A stretch of 64,000 bases of DNA from Deltaproteobacteria bacterium. Its GTDB lineage: Bacteria; Desulfobacterota; Syntrophobacteria; Syntrophobacterales; Syntrophobacteraceae. The position numbers and the translations under genes are program-made. The notes under the pieces were generated by a model. It did no database searches. It worked only from the letters and a program-made list of their open reading frames with translations, and was not told the origin of the DNA. Positions 44,832-54,166 of this stretch are shown piece after piece; position 1 is the first letter of the stretch; each line of letters opens with the position of its first letter. Location: NCBI GenBank assembly GCA_012517315.1, contig JAAYVE010000019.1, positions 1 to 64,000 of the forward strand, given 5' to 3'.

Positions 44832-45101
44832 ATGACGTTCGAGTTCATCATCGGGTTGGGTCGGCAGGCGGTGGAAACCATGCTCCTGGTGAGTCTGCCC
44901 GTGCTCCTGGTGAGCCTTCTGGTGGGTCTGGTCATCAGCATTTTTCAAGCGGTCACCCAGATCCAGGAGATGACCATCACCTTCGTTCCGAAGATCTTCA
45001 TGACTTTCCTATCCCTGCTGCTTTTCGGCTCCTGGATGCTCACCAAACTCATCGACTTCATGAGGGGAATTATGGAAAGTATCCCCTTCATGGTGCGATG
45101 A
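44832..45101 (+). CDS. fliQ: Flagellar export gate protein FliQ
   Basis: 89 residues, two membrane helices. V-S-L-P-V-L-L-V-S-L-L-V-G-L and Q-A-V-T-Q-I-Q-E-M-T are the family motifs. The ATG at 44832 has GAGG about ten bases upstream; a GTG two codons earlier is possible. Confidence 0.95.
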   Translation: MTFEFIIGLGRQAVETMLLVSLPVLLVSLLVGLVISIFQAVTQIQEMTITFVPKIFMTFLSLLLFGSWMLTKLIDFMRGIMESIPFMVR

Positions 45102-45110
45102 CCGTTTCAA

Positions 45111-45896
45111 ATGACCATGAACTTCACCGTCGACATCCAGGAACTCGCCATCTGGTTGGCTATCCTGCTCCGCCTCAGTCTCATCACATTCCTGCTTCCC
45201 ATTTTCAACAGCCGGCAGCTCCCGTCCTCCCTCAAGGCCTGCCTTGCACTGGCCCTTTCCCTCGTTCTTCACCCCCTTCTGAGGGAAACCGTCGCCCCCA
45301 TACCCTTCGAGCTTCCCACACTCCTGGCCGTCGTCGTGGGCGAACTCATCTTCGGCATCGTCGTCGCGCTTTCCATCACCCTCATCTTCACCGCTTTCCA
45401 GGTTGCCGGCGAACTCATCAACTTCGAAATGGGTTTCGGTTTCGCCTACGTGGTGGACCCCCAGAGCGGCACTCAGACAATGTTGTTCAGCATGTGGTTC
45501 CAACTGATCGCTCTCATGCTTTTCCTGGGAATGAACGGCCATCACTTTCTCCTGTCGGCGATCGTGGAGAGTTTCAAGGTCCTCCCCATCGGTGCATTTG
45601 CCGTCGATGCGGAGCTCTACGATGGGATCGTCGCCCTGTCGGCCAGTTTGTTCATCATTGCCGTGAAGCTCTCGGCTCCTGTTGTCGTGGCCCTGGTCAT
45701 GACCCAGCTGGGAATGGGCCTCATGGCCAAGTTCGCTCCGCAGATCAATATTCTCATGACCAGTTTTCCATTGACCATCATCATCGGGCTTTTGTTCATG
45801 AGCCTGTCCGTGTTGATCTGGGGGCCGGCCATGGAAGACATCAACGGGGACCTCTTCCGGTTTTTGCAAAAGATCATGCGGTTGAGAGGGGTTTGA
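45111..45896 (+). CDS. fliR: Flagellar export gate protein FliR
   Basis: 261 residues with six or so membrane helices, and the typical E-M-G-F-G-F-A-Y-V-V-D-P segment. It caps the FliP-FliQ gate. The start is ATG 45111 or the in-frame ATG two codons on. Confidence 0.95.
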   Translation: MTMNFTVDIQELAIWLAILLRLSLITFLLPIFNSRQLPSSLKACLALALSLVLHPLLRETVAPIPFELPTLLAVVVGELIFGIVVALSITLIFTAFQVAGELINFEMGFGFAYVVDPQSGTQTMLFSMWFQLIALMLFLGMNGHHFLLSAIVESFKVLPIGAFAVDAELYDGIVALSASLFIIAVKLSAPVVVALVMTQLGMGLMAKFAPQINILMTSFPLTIIIGLLFMSLSVLIWGPAMEDINGDLFRFLQKIMRLRGV

Positions 45897-45963
45897 GGCG
45901 GGGGGAGCCATTCGCCAAGAATTTGACAAAGTCTCCACTCTTGACACCAAGTAAGGATACGAT

Positions 45964-47028
45964 TTGGCCAGCAGTCAGGAAAGGTCCGAAAAGCCAACGG
46001 CAAAACGCCTGCGGAAGGCAAGAGAGCGCGGGCAGACGGCCAAGAGCAGGGAACTCGTTTCCGTGGGCGTTCTCCTGTTTGGGGCGGCGGCAGTCTATCT
46101 CAGCGGCCGCCTTATTTTCGAAGGTTTCCGGGATCTTTTCCAGGCCGTTTTGAACCAGTCGGCCCGTCCGGAATCCATCCCCAGCCAAGTGGAGTCCCTT
46201 TTCACAACCGCTTCCGTACATCTGCTGCTCATGATCGCTCCCACTCTCCTTGCGGCCTCCATTGCAGCCGTCGGCATCAACATCATTCAGCTCAAAGGCT
46301 TTGCCTTCTCCTTCCAGGCCATGCGGATCACCCTCTCCAACCTGAATCCTCTGCAGGGGATCAAGAGATTCTTCTCCCTCAGGTCTTTTACAGAACTGGT
46401 GAAGTCCATTGCCAAGCTGATCATCATCGGCTACGCCGTCTACTCGGTGGTGTCGGGGGAGAGGGAGACTCTGCTGCAAATGGTGGATCAGGATGTGCCG
46501 ACCATCGCGTACACCACTGCGAACCTGGCTTTCAAACTGGTGGTCCGTGTCATGGCTGTCATGCTCATGGTGAGCCTTCTCGATTTTGCTTACCAAAAAT
46601 GGCAGCACAACCGGGATCTCATGATGACAAAACAGGAGATCAAGGAGGAATACAAGGAAACAGAAGGAAACCCTCAGATCAAGTCGCGCATCCGAACGAT
46701 CCAGAGGACACTTGCACGGCAGCGCATGCTCTCGGAAGTGAAGAAAGCGACAATGGTCATCACCAACCCCACCCATTATGCCGTTGCCCTCTCCTATTCA
46801 GCAGAGATGGAAGCACCCCGTGTCGTCGCCATGGGGGTCGATCATCTCGCCCGGAAGATCATTCAAATCGCCCGCAGGGAAGGGGTACCCATTGTGCAGA
46901 ATCCACCGCTGGCACGTGCTTTGTATAGACAGGTGAGACTCGACGAAACCATTCCGGTTGAGCTTTATCGAGCCGTGGCCAAGGTTCTCGCCTACGTACT
47001 CCAGCAAAAACGGCCTTCGGCAAAATAA
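45964..47028 (+). CDS. flhB: Flagellar export switch protein FlhB
   Basis: 354 residues. It starts at TTG with AAGGA upstream; the first residues (E-K-P-T-A-K-R-L-R-K-A-R-E-R-G) are typical of FlhB. Four membrane helices are followed by the cytoplasmic domain with the self-cleaving T-N-P-T-H-Y motif. FlhB responds to FliK to switch export from hook to filament proteins. Confidence 0.96.
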   Translation: MASSQERSEKPTAKRLRKARERGQTAKSRELVSVGVLLFGAAAVYLSGRLIFEGFRDLFQAVLNQSARPESIPSQVESLFTTASVHLLLMIAPTLLAASIAAVGINIIQLKGFAFSFQAMRITLSNLNPLQGIKRFFSLRSFTELVKSIAKLIIIGYAVYSVVSGERETLLQMVDQDVPTIAYTTANLAFKLVVRVMAVMLMVSLLDFAYQKWQHNRDLMMTKQEIKEEYKETEGNPQIKSRIRTIQRTLARQRMLSEVKKATMVITNPTHYAVALSYSAEMEAPRVVAMGVDHLARKIIQIARREGVPIVQNPPLARALYRQVRLDETIPVELYRAVAKVLAYVLQQKRPSAK

Positions 47029-47118
47029 ACCCAGACGACGATCCCCCACCGAGGTCTTGGGCCCGGGCAATTCTTGGACGGCTGCGGGAGACATGCGCGG
47101 GGAACGGAAGGAAGAGCG

Positions 47119-49230
47119 ATGGCGACCAGCGCCCAATCGGCGGTCACGGCCAATCCGCTTATGGAGAGGCTAAAAAGAGTTTCCGACAGTGAAGCCTTTG
47201 TCGGCATCGGCATCATCGTCATTCTCTCCGTCATGCTCCTGCCCATGCCCAGCGGCCTTCTTGACATCCTCCTGGCAATCAACCTCTCCACAGGCCTGTT
47301 GATTCTCCTCACCACCATCTACACCGTAAGACCATTGGATTTCATCACATTCCCATCCCTTCTCCTGGTGACGACCCTCTTCCGCATTGCCCTCAACGTG
47401 GCGAGCACCCGGCTGGTGCTTCTCCACGGCAATGAAGGGACCACGGCGGCCGGCCAGATCATCCATGCCTTTGGAAACTTCGTCGTGGGAGGCAATTACG
47501 TTGTCGGATTCATTGTTTTCATCATCCTGGTCCTGGTGAACTTCATGGTGATCACCAAAGGCACGGAACGCATCTCCGAAGTGGCCGCCCGGTTCACTCT
47601 GGACGCCATGCCGGGAAAACAGATGAGCATCGATGCTGATCTGAACACGGGGGTGATCGACGACAGGGAGGCGCGCAGGCGGCGGGAAGCCATTCGCCAG
47701 GAAGCGGATTTCTACGGCACCATGGACGGGGCGAGCAAATTCGTGAGGGGAGATGCCATTGCGGGCATCCTCATCACGTTCATCAACATCCTGGGAGGAA
47801 TCGCCATCGGGGTCGTCCAGCATGGGATGTCCCTCACAGACGCCCTGCAGAACTATGCGCTCCTGACGGTGGGGGACGGACTGGTCTCCCAGATTCCCGC
47901 CATTATCATCTCCACTTCCGCGGGCCTTCTCGTCAGCCGTGCGGCCAATGAGATGGGCATGGGCAAGGCCTTGGGCAGTCAGTTTCGCATGCAGCCCAAA
48001 CCCCTGGCCATCACCGGGATCGCTCTGTTCCTCATCGGCATCGTACCGGGCTTCCCAGCCGTTCCCCTGTTCATCGTCGGAGGGATTCTCCTCGTCCTCG
48101 CCCGTTGGACTGCCGGGAAGGCATCTTCGGTGGAGACGGAACCGGGCGATGAGATGCCCTCCTCCGGCGAGACGTCCCGCGACACCACGGAACTGCCCCC
48201 GCCTGTGGACACCCTGGAATTCGAGCTGGGCTACGGACTCATTCCACTCGTGGACGAATCCCAGAGAGGCGATCTCCTGCCGCGGATCAAGGCCATCCGG
48301 CATCAGCTCGCCATGGAATACGGGATCATTGTCCCCTCCATGCACGTTCGTGACAACCTGCAGCTCAAGCCGGCCGAATATCGGCTGCTCCTGAAAGGAA
48401 ACCCCATCGCCAAGGGGGAACTGGTCCTCGACCACTATCTCGCCCTCGGGTCCAATGGGGCGACACAGACGGTCAAAGGCATCCCCACCAAGGATCCCGC
48501 CTTCGATCTGCCAGCCCTCTGGGTCCCGGAGAGCCGCAGGGAGGAGGCTATCAGGGCGGGTTACACGGTCATCGACGCATCCTCCGTTCTGGCAACGCAT
48601 CTCACAGAGCTGTTCAAGCGTCATGCAGACGAGATGTTGAGCCGTCAAACGGTGCAGCAACTGCTGGACAATCTCTCCGAAACCCAGCCGAAGCTCGTGG
48701 AGGAGCTGGTGCCATCCCTTTTGTCCGTGGGTACCGTCCAGAAGGTTCTGCAGAATCTCATCCGTGAGCGCATCTCCATCCGCGACCTCCAGACCATCTG
48801 TGAGACTTTGGCCGACCACGCCGCGTTCAGTAAGGATCCTGAAATTCTCACCGAATACGTGAGACAGGCTCTTGCCCGAACCATCACCCATCCATACGAG
48901 ACCGAAGACGGCAGACTGTGCGTTCTCTCTCTGCAGCAGCAGCTGGAGGAACGCCTCAGCAAGAGCATCCAGAAGACGGAGCACGGTTCATTCCTGGCCC
49001 TGGAACCGGGATTTCTCCATCAGTTGATCCAGAGCACCGGCAACGAGGTCCGCAGAGTGGTGAGTGAGGGGTATCATCCTGTCATTCTCAGTTCTCCCCT
49101 TGTTCGCAGGCATTTGAAGCGACTTTTGGAACGGTTTTTGCCTGATGTGATCGTCATCAGTCACAATGAGTTGATCGGCTCCTTCGAAATCCAATCCATT
49201 GGAGTGATCAGGGTGGAACATGCAGGTTAG
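47119..49230 (+). CDS. flhA: Flagellar export platform protein FlhA
   Basis: 703 residues, normal length. The N-terminal half has eight membrane helices with the conserved P-G-K-Q-M-S-I-D-A-D-L-N region. The C-terminal half is the cytoplasmic ring that binds chaperone-substrate complexes. The ATG at 47119 follows GGAAGG. The last 11 bases overlap flhF. Confidence 0.97.
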   Translation: MATSAQSAVTANPLMERLKRVSDSEAFVGIGIIVILSVMLLPMPSGLLDILLAINLSTGLLILLTTIYTVRPLDFITFPSLLLVTTLFRIALNVASTRLVLLHGNEGTTAAGQIIHAFGNFVVGGNYVVGFIVFIILVLVNFMVITKGTERISEVAARFTLDAMPGKQMSIDADLNTGVIDDREARRRREAIRQEADFYGTMDGASKFVRGDAIAGILITFINILGGIAIGVVQHGMSLTDALQNYALLTVGDGLVSQIPAIIISTSAGLLVSRAANEMGMGKALGSQFRMQPKPLAITGIALFLIGIVPGFPAVPLFIVGGILLVLARWTAGKASSVETEPGDEMPSSGETSRDTTELPPPVDTLEFELGYGLIPLVDESQRGDLLPRIKAIRHQLAMEYGIIVPSMHVRDNLQLKPAEYRLLLKGNPIAKGELVLDHYLALGSNGATQTVKGIPTKDPAFDLPALWVPESRREEAIRAGYTVIDASSVLATHLTELFKRHADEMLSRQTVQQLLDNLSETQPKLVEELVPSLLSVGTVQKVLQNLIRERISIRDLQTICETLADHAAFSKDPEILTEYVRQALARTITHPYETEDGRLCVLSLQQQLEERLSKSIQKTEHGSFLALEPGFLHQLIQSTGNEVRRVVSEGYHPVILSSPLVRRHLKRLLERFLPDVIVISHNELIGSFEIQSIGVIRVEHAG

Positions 49231-50317
49231 AACATTCACGGCACCGCACATCCACAAGGCTTTGGAGCAGGTAAAGAGGGAAATGGGACCTGACGCCATC
49301 ATTCTGGCCAACAAGCAGGTCGCCATTTCTCCGACAGAGTGTCATGTGGAAGTCACTGCTGCCATCGATCGCGAAGAGCCGGCTGCAAGCCTCCGCGACC
49401 GCCAGGTTGACAGGGAACTTGACATCCGGTCGGACCTTCGGGAGATTAAGAGTTTTCTTTCCATGCTCATTTCTTCCAAAGACCATCTCACCCAACTCAG
49501 ATCAAGGCAGCCCCTGGCCGAGATCTACCACGCCCTGCTTACGCGCGGACTAGACGAGAAACAGGTCTACCTGCTCCTCAACCGTGCAGTGGAGTCGCTC
49601 AACCAAGACACGGCTGATGCGACGGTGATGGTGGATGCCTTTTGCCGTCAACTGCTGGGCAAGGTGAAGCTTTCCAGGCCGTTCCATCACCTCGCCTCCA
49701 ACCACGGACGCGCACCGGCTTTTAGCTTCGTTGGCCCGACGGGAGTGGGAAAGACGACCACCCTGGCCAAGATCGCGGCCCATCTCAAGATCAAACGCAG
49801 ACTGGATCTCGGCATCATCTCCGTGGACACTTACCGCATCGGTGCTGTGGACCAATTGAAAACCTACGCCAACATCCTGGAAGTTCCCTTTCTCGTGGCC
49901 CAGAACAGGGGGGAATTCCTCCACTCCATGGAGCACTTCGGCCACCACGATCTCGTCCTCATTGACACCACCGGGAAGAATTATCTGCAGCGGCAGCACG
50001 TCCAGGACCTACAGAACCTTTTCGGAGACCTGCCCAACATGCATCACTTCCTCGTCCTCAGCTCCACCGCCAAGGACGAGGATCTCAAGCAGACAATCCA
50101 TCATTTCCGAGGCATGCAGATTCACAGCCTGATTTTCACCAAGATCGACGAAACCATCAATCACGGCAGCATGATGAACCAACTCCTGCGTTTCCCCCAT
50201 CCACTTTCATACCTTGGGACGGGTCAACGCGTCCCCGAGGACCTCGAGGCAGCGACCTCAAAACGATTGCTTTCATTTCTTGTTCCGACGAAAAGCCAGT
50301 TGCATGGAAAGGGTTAA
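49220..50317 (+). CDS. flhF: Flagellar GTPase FlhF
   Basis: SRP-type GTPase that places polar flagella. 365 residues. The NG domain carries the P-loop G-P-T-G-V-G-K-T-T-T and the D-T-Y-R-I-G-A motif. The G3 motif reads D-T-T-G-K, slightly off the usual D-T-A-G-R. The N-terminal basic region is normal. It overlaps flhA. Confidence 0.95.
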   Translation: MQVRTFTAPHIHKALEQVKREMGPDAIILANKQVAISPTECHVEVTAAIDREEPAASLRDRQVDRELDIRSDLREIKSFLSMLISSKDHLTQLRSRQPLAEIYHALLTRGLDEKQVYLLLNRAVESLNQDTADATVMVDAFCRQLLGKVKLSRPFHHLASNHGRAPAFSFVGPTGVGKTTTLAKIAAHLKIKRRLDLGIISVDTYRIGAVDQLKTYANILEVPFLVAQNRGEFLHSMEHFGHHDLVLIDTTGKNYLQRQHVQDLQNLFGDLPNMHHFLVLSSTAKDEDLKQTIHHFRGMQIHSLIFTKIDETINHGSMMNQLLRFPHPLSYLGTGQRVPEDLEAATSKRLLSFLVPTKSQLHGKG

Positions 50318-50318
50318 C

Positions 50319-51206
50319 ATGGATCAAGCAGTGGGATTGCGAAAAAAGGGAAATGGAGCGACTTACTGGAGCAAGTCGCCGTCCCCATCCCCAGCGGTTC
50401 ACCGTCGTCCTGTCCGCGTCATGTCCATCAGCAGCGGAAAGGGAGGCGTAGGAAAGAGCAACGTCGTTATCAACCTGGCGATGGCCTTCGATCAAATCGA
50501 CCAGCGGGTCCTTATCATGGATGCCGACCTGGGGCTTGCGAATATCGACGTATTACTGGGACTGACCCCCAAGTACAATATCAGTCATGTTTTGGAAGGA
50601 GCGAAACGCCTGGAGGAAGTGCTGGTGGATGGACCGGGGAAGATACGCATCATGCCGGCCTGCTCCGGCGTCCATGAACTGACGCGACTTACGGACGAAC
50701 AGAAGCTCATCTTTCTGGAGGTACTCGACGAACTGGAACCGGACATCGATGTGCTCCTCATCGACGTGGCGGCAGGGATATCAGACAGCGTGCTCTATTT
50801 CAACCTCGCCGCCCAGGAAAAGATCATCCTCGTGACCCCGGAACCCACCTCCCTCACTGACGCCTATGCCCTGATCAAGGTGCTCTACACCCGCCACGGG
50901 GAACGCCATTTCAAGATCCTGGCAAACTCGGCAAAAGACGAAAAAGAGGGAAAGGCCATTTTTGCTCAGATCAGCCGCGTCGCCGATCATTTCCTCGATG
51001 GCCTCTCCCTGGACTATCTGGGCACAATCCCGCGGGACTCGAACCTGCCCAGAGCAGTGCTCCAACAGAAACCGCTCATGGAGGCATTTCCCGATTCTCC
51101 CGCCTCCAAGGCATTCATCGCGCTGGCGAGAACCATTTCCAGGACACCGCCATCCGTCAACCACGGCTCGATCCAATTTTTCTGGAAACGTTTACTCAGT
51201 GCATGA
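50319..51206 (+). CDS. flhG: MinD-like flagellar number regulator FlhG (FleN)
   Basis: ATPase that limits flagellar number and stimulates FlhF. 295 residues. The N-terminus M-D-Q-A-V-G-L-R carries the D-Q-A-x-x-L-R activator motif, which together with GGAAAGGG upstream supports the ATG at 50319. The deviant Walker A is S-G-K-G-G-V-G-K-S and a MinD-type amphipathic C-terminus follows. In related bacteria FlhG also restrains a sigma-54 activator. Confidence 0.95.
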   Translation: MDQAVGLRKKGNGATYWSKSPSPSPAVHRRPVRVMSISSGKGGVGKSNVVINLAMAFDQIDQRVLIMDADLGLANIDVLLGLTPKYNISHVLEGAKRLEEVLVDGPGKIRIMPACSGVHELTRLTDEQKLIFLEVLDELEPDIDVLLIDVAAGISDSVLYFNLAAQEKIILVTPEPTSLTDAYALIKVLYTRHGERHFKILANSAKDEKEGKAIFAQISRVADHFLDGLSLDYLGTIPRDSNLPRAVLQQKPLMEAFPDSPASKAFIALARTISRTPPSVNHGSIQFFWKRLLSA

Positions 51207-51230
51207 GACCTCCAAGAAAAAAGGGAAGAT

Positions 51231-52031
51231 ATGTTACAGAGAATCCCTCTCAGCAAGAATCCTTACGGGGCCCCGAGAATTGAAAGTGGAATCAACCGCG
51301 ACGATAAGGAGCAGATCATCCTGCAGCACAGTGAGCTTGTACGATACATGGCCCTGCGGCTGATCTCCCGCTTGCCCGACCATGTCTCGGTTGAAGACCT
51401 GTTCAGCGCAGGGATCATCGGCCTCATCGATGCCATCGACAAGTACGACACCAATCAGGGAATTCCTTTCGAGTTCTATGCGAGAATCCGCATCAAGGGG
51501 GCCATGCTTGACGAGATTCGATCCATGGACTGGATCCCTCGTTCTCTGAGGCAGAAGGCCAATTCTCTGACCAAGACATGCGCAGCCCTGGAACAGCGCC
51601 TGGGGCGCTATCCCACGGACGAAGAGATCGCGGGAGATCTTGGAGTCTCCCTGGACGAATACTTTAGGCTGCTGGACGACATCAAAGGGATCTCCCTCGT
51701 TCCGGAGAACATCCATGAAACGGTCTGCGAAAACAAGGAATCGTTCAACCTCGCCTCGGAATCCGACGACCTGTTTCAGCAGACCTACCGGAGCGAGTTG
51801 CGCAAGCACATGGCTGAAGGGATTCGCACCCTTTCCGAAAAAGAGCAGTTGGTGCTTTCCCTTTATTACTTCGAAGAGCTCACCATGAAAGAAATCGGAG
51901 CAGTCATGGGCTACACGGAATCGAGGATTTCCCAGATTCACACTAAGGCGATTTTGAAGTTGCGCACAAGGCTATCCAAGCGCTTCAAAAAAGACGACCT
52001 GCCGCACTACGTGAAGGCGATGGATGCCTGA
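51231..52031 (+). CDS. fliA: RNA polymerase sigma-28 factor FliA
   Basis: 266 residues. Region 2 has V-E-D-L-F-S-A-G-I-I-G-L-I-D-A and region 4 the helix-turn-helix L-T-M-K-E-I-G-A-V-M-G-Y-T-E-S-R-I-S-Q-I-H. It directs late flagellar promoters, one of which is seen before flgN. GGGAAG precedes the ATG. Confidence 0.97.
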   Translation: MLQRIPLSKNPYGAPRIESGINRDDKEQIILQHSELVRYMALRLISRLPDHVSVEDLFSAGIIGLIDAIDKYDTNQGIPFEFYARIRIKGAMLDEIRSMDWIPRSLRQKANSLTKTCAALEQRLGRYPTDEEIAGDLGVSLDEYFRLLDDIKGISLVPENIHETVCENKESFNLASESDDLFQQTYRSELRKHMAEGIRTLSEKEQLVLSLYYFEELTMKEIGAVMGYTESRISQIHTKAILKLRTRLSKRFKKDDLPHYVKAMDA

Positions 52032-52785
52032 GGAACGAACACCCATGGACCGGGAAGCCGCAACACAGATGAATGGTCGGGATCCCACCGAGTCTTCCCG
52101 TCACTTTGGACCTTCCGACCCGGAATCGACCCTCACCGGCTTGGGAACACCCGATTCAGACACTACCTTGCCTCCACTCGGCGGGAGTTCCAGCAACGGG
52201 TTTTCACTCAATGCCTTTGAAATCTCCGAAGAGAACGACGGCGGTCTCAACCTCGGAAATCTCCAGGAGGAAACATCCCCTCCAGGGGAAGAGCCTACGG
52301 CCACACAGGAACAAAAGAGCAGAACGCATCTCTTCTGCTGGATCCCTCTGAACAGAAAGACCCTTCTCGTTTCCATCGGCATCCTGACCCTTCTCGCAAC
52401 AGGGGCGGCGGTCCACCGGTTCCGATATGCCAATCGTCCCGAGACACATCCCATCGTCACACACATCAGAAAGCCGGTTCCCATTCCTCAATACAGCGAA
52501 GAAATGGACTTCATCGTTCTTGCCGAAGCACAATCAGACAAAAGCGTTCTCTCTCTAACCCTTGAGTTTGAGTTTCGATCTATCGGCGCTTACGAGAAGT
52601 GCAAGGATGAAAATGTGCTGTTTCGTGACGTGGTCTACCGATTTTTACAAATGGGAAGGCCCGTCAAGAACACCCAGAAAGCCTGGACGCAAATTGTCCA
52701 GAACGAATTGCCCCCGCATTTGAAGTCGAATCTGCCGGGGATGCACCCTGAAATCATACGCGTCCAACGTTTTGAAAAACTATGA
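52024..52785 (+). CDS. FliL-like single-pass membrane protein
   Basis: 253 residues. A polar, acidic N-terminal 100 residues, one membrane helix (about 115-135), then a periplasmic domain of about 100 residues. That domain (S-L-T-L-E-F-E-F, R-D-V-V-Y-R-F-L, W-T-Q-I-V-Q-N-E-L and a final I-R-V-Q-R-F) follows the same pattern as the FliL periplasmic domain encoded at 41751. It may be a second FliL-type stator or ring partner. It overlaps the fliA stop. Family assignment is by pattern only. Confidence 0.6.
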   Translation: MPEERTPMDREAATQMNGRDPTESSRHFGPSDPESTLTGLGTPDSDTTLPPLGGSSSNGFSLNAFEISEENDGGLNLGNLQEETSPPGEEPTATQEQKSRTHLFCWIPLNRKTLLVSIGILTLLATGAAVHRFRYANRPETHPIVTHIRKPVPIPQYSEEMDFIVLAEAQSDKSVLSLTLEFEFRSIGAYEKCKDENVLFRDVVYRFLQMGRPVKNTQKAWTQIVQNELPPHLKSNLPGMHPEIIRVQRFEKL

Positions 52786-52795
52786 GGAGGCCCGC

Positions 52796-53296
52796 TTGCT
52801 CACACAATATCTCATGTCATGGTCCATCGATCAGCCGACCCTGGTAAGCCTCCTCCAGGTGACGCTGGACATCCTGATTTTACTGGCTATCTCGCTTTTC
52901 TTCCTTTTTCTTGGCAAACGGCAAAAACTTCCCGCCGGAACCGAGGAACTCTTGCACAACCTCGAAAAAATCCTCGAAGAAACCCGTAAGATTGGCAAGG
53001 AATTCGACACCAATCTCCAGGAACGGCAGGATCTCATCCGCCAGATCCTTGCACGGCTCGATCAGAAGATCGAGGAAGCGGAAAAGCTCTGCGACCGTAT
53101 GGAAGGACTGGGGAAAGCGCAGGCGGCCGCCCCCGTCGAAGATCAGGCTGCAATGCCATCCCAAAGCGACCACAGGAAGGTTCTCCTCCTTTCCAAGAAG
53201 GGCATGGATCCCAAAGCCATCGCCAAGCGGCTTCAGAGACCCATCGGGGAGGTGGAACTCATCCTGGACATTCAGCGCCTTTCCCAAGACCGATAG
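52796..53296 (+). CDS. Small membrane protein with coiled coil and DUF2802-like C-terminus
   Basis: About 166 residues: a membrane helix (about 20-40), a coiled coil (about 50-105) and a C-terminal segment K-V-L-L-L-S-K-K-G-M-D-P-K-A-I-A-K-R-L with a helix-turn-helix-like look, as in DUF2802 proteins found beside flagellar genes. The TTG at 52796 follows AGGAGG by five bases. The function is unknown. Confidence 0.65.
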   Translation: MLTQYLMSWSIDQPTLVSLLQVTLDILILLAISLFFLFLGKRQKLPAGTEELLHNLEKILEETRKIGKEFDTNLQERQDLIRQILARLDQKIEEAEKLCDRMEGLGKAQAAAPVEDQAAMPSQSDHRKVLLLSKKGMDPKAIAKRLQRPIGEVELILDIQRLSQDR

Positions 53297-53419
53297 ATTC
53301 TCTTCACGTTTCCTGCTGCAGTGGGAAGAAAATTCCCTGCCCCTCCAGCGGGATCCTCAATCACCTCCTCCCTTGATCCAAATCCGCTGACTTCCTGAAA
53401 TGTTACAGATTCAGTCATC

Positions 53420-53435
53420 TGGCATTTTCATTGCT
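53420..53435 (+). promoter_or_regulatory. Sigma-54 promoter of the flgF operon
   Basis: TGGCATTTTCATTGCT: GG-N10-GC spacing and TTGCT -12 box. The predicted start near 53446 gives a leader of about 19 bases. Confidence 0.8.
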
Positions 53436-53464
53436 AATTTATCAGTCTGAGAGGAGACACAGTC

Positions 53465-54154
53465 ATGGGAATCGGCAAGAGTGCATTGGTTTTGGGTTCT
53501 TTGCAGCAACTGAAGCGCCTGGAAGTGGTCGCCAACAATGTGGCCAATGCCGGCACGGCTGGATACAAGCGAGACGATGCCCTTTTCTCCCACTTCGTCT
53601 ATCAGGCCACATACACTGACTTCGGTCCGGGGTCCGTGCGGGCTACGGAGAATCCCCTGGACGTGGCCCTGCTGGGAGACGGTTACCTTCGTGTGCAAAG
53701 CGATGAGGGAGTCGTCTATACCCGTGCGGGAAACTTGACACTGAACCAGGATAATGTGCTCGTGACCCAGGAGGGATGGCCCGTCCTCGGAAAGAGCGGG
53801 CCCATCCAGGTCCAGGATGCCAGGATTCGAATCGATCCAAGTGGTCAGGTTTTTGACTATTCCGACGGCGCGGAAAACCTGGTCGACACACTCGATATGG
53901 TCAAGTTTGCCGAAGACACTCCCCTGAGGAAGGTGAAAAACGGTTACATCAAGCCGGTTCAGGAGGCAATGGAACCAACCGAGGCGGAAGACTGCCGCGT
54001 TCAACAGGGGGCACTGGAAGGGGCCAATTTCAATGTGGTCGAAGAGATGACCCGACTGGTGGAAACCATGAGAGCCTTCGAAGCCTACCAGAAGGCCTCC
54101 CAGACGCAGGGGGAACTGGACTCCCAGTTGATCACCAAACTCGGCAACGCATAG
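53465..54154 (+). CDS. flgF: Flagellar basal-body rod protein FlgF
   Basis: 229 residues. It has the rod signature V-A-N-N-V-A-N-A-G-T-A-G-Y-K-R, the V-x-x-x-x-G-D-G-Y-L segment and the C-terminal helix. It is somewhat shorter than the 240-250 usual for FlgF. It stands first in flgFGAHI, directly before flgG. GAGAGGAG precedes the ATG. Confidence 0.92.
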   Translation: MGIGKSALVLGSLQQLKRLEVVANNVANAGTAGYKRDDALFSHFVYQATYTDFGPGSVRATENPLDVALLGDGYLRVQSDEGVVYTRAGNLTLNQDNVLVTQEGWPVLGKSGPIQVQDARIRIDPSGQVFDYSDGAENLVDTLDMVKFAEDTPLRKVKNGYIKPVQEAMEPTEAEDCRVQQGALEGANFNVVEEMTRLVETMRAFEAYQKASQTQGELDSQLITKLGNA

Positions 54155-54166
54155 GAGGGTACGTTC

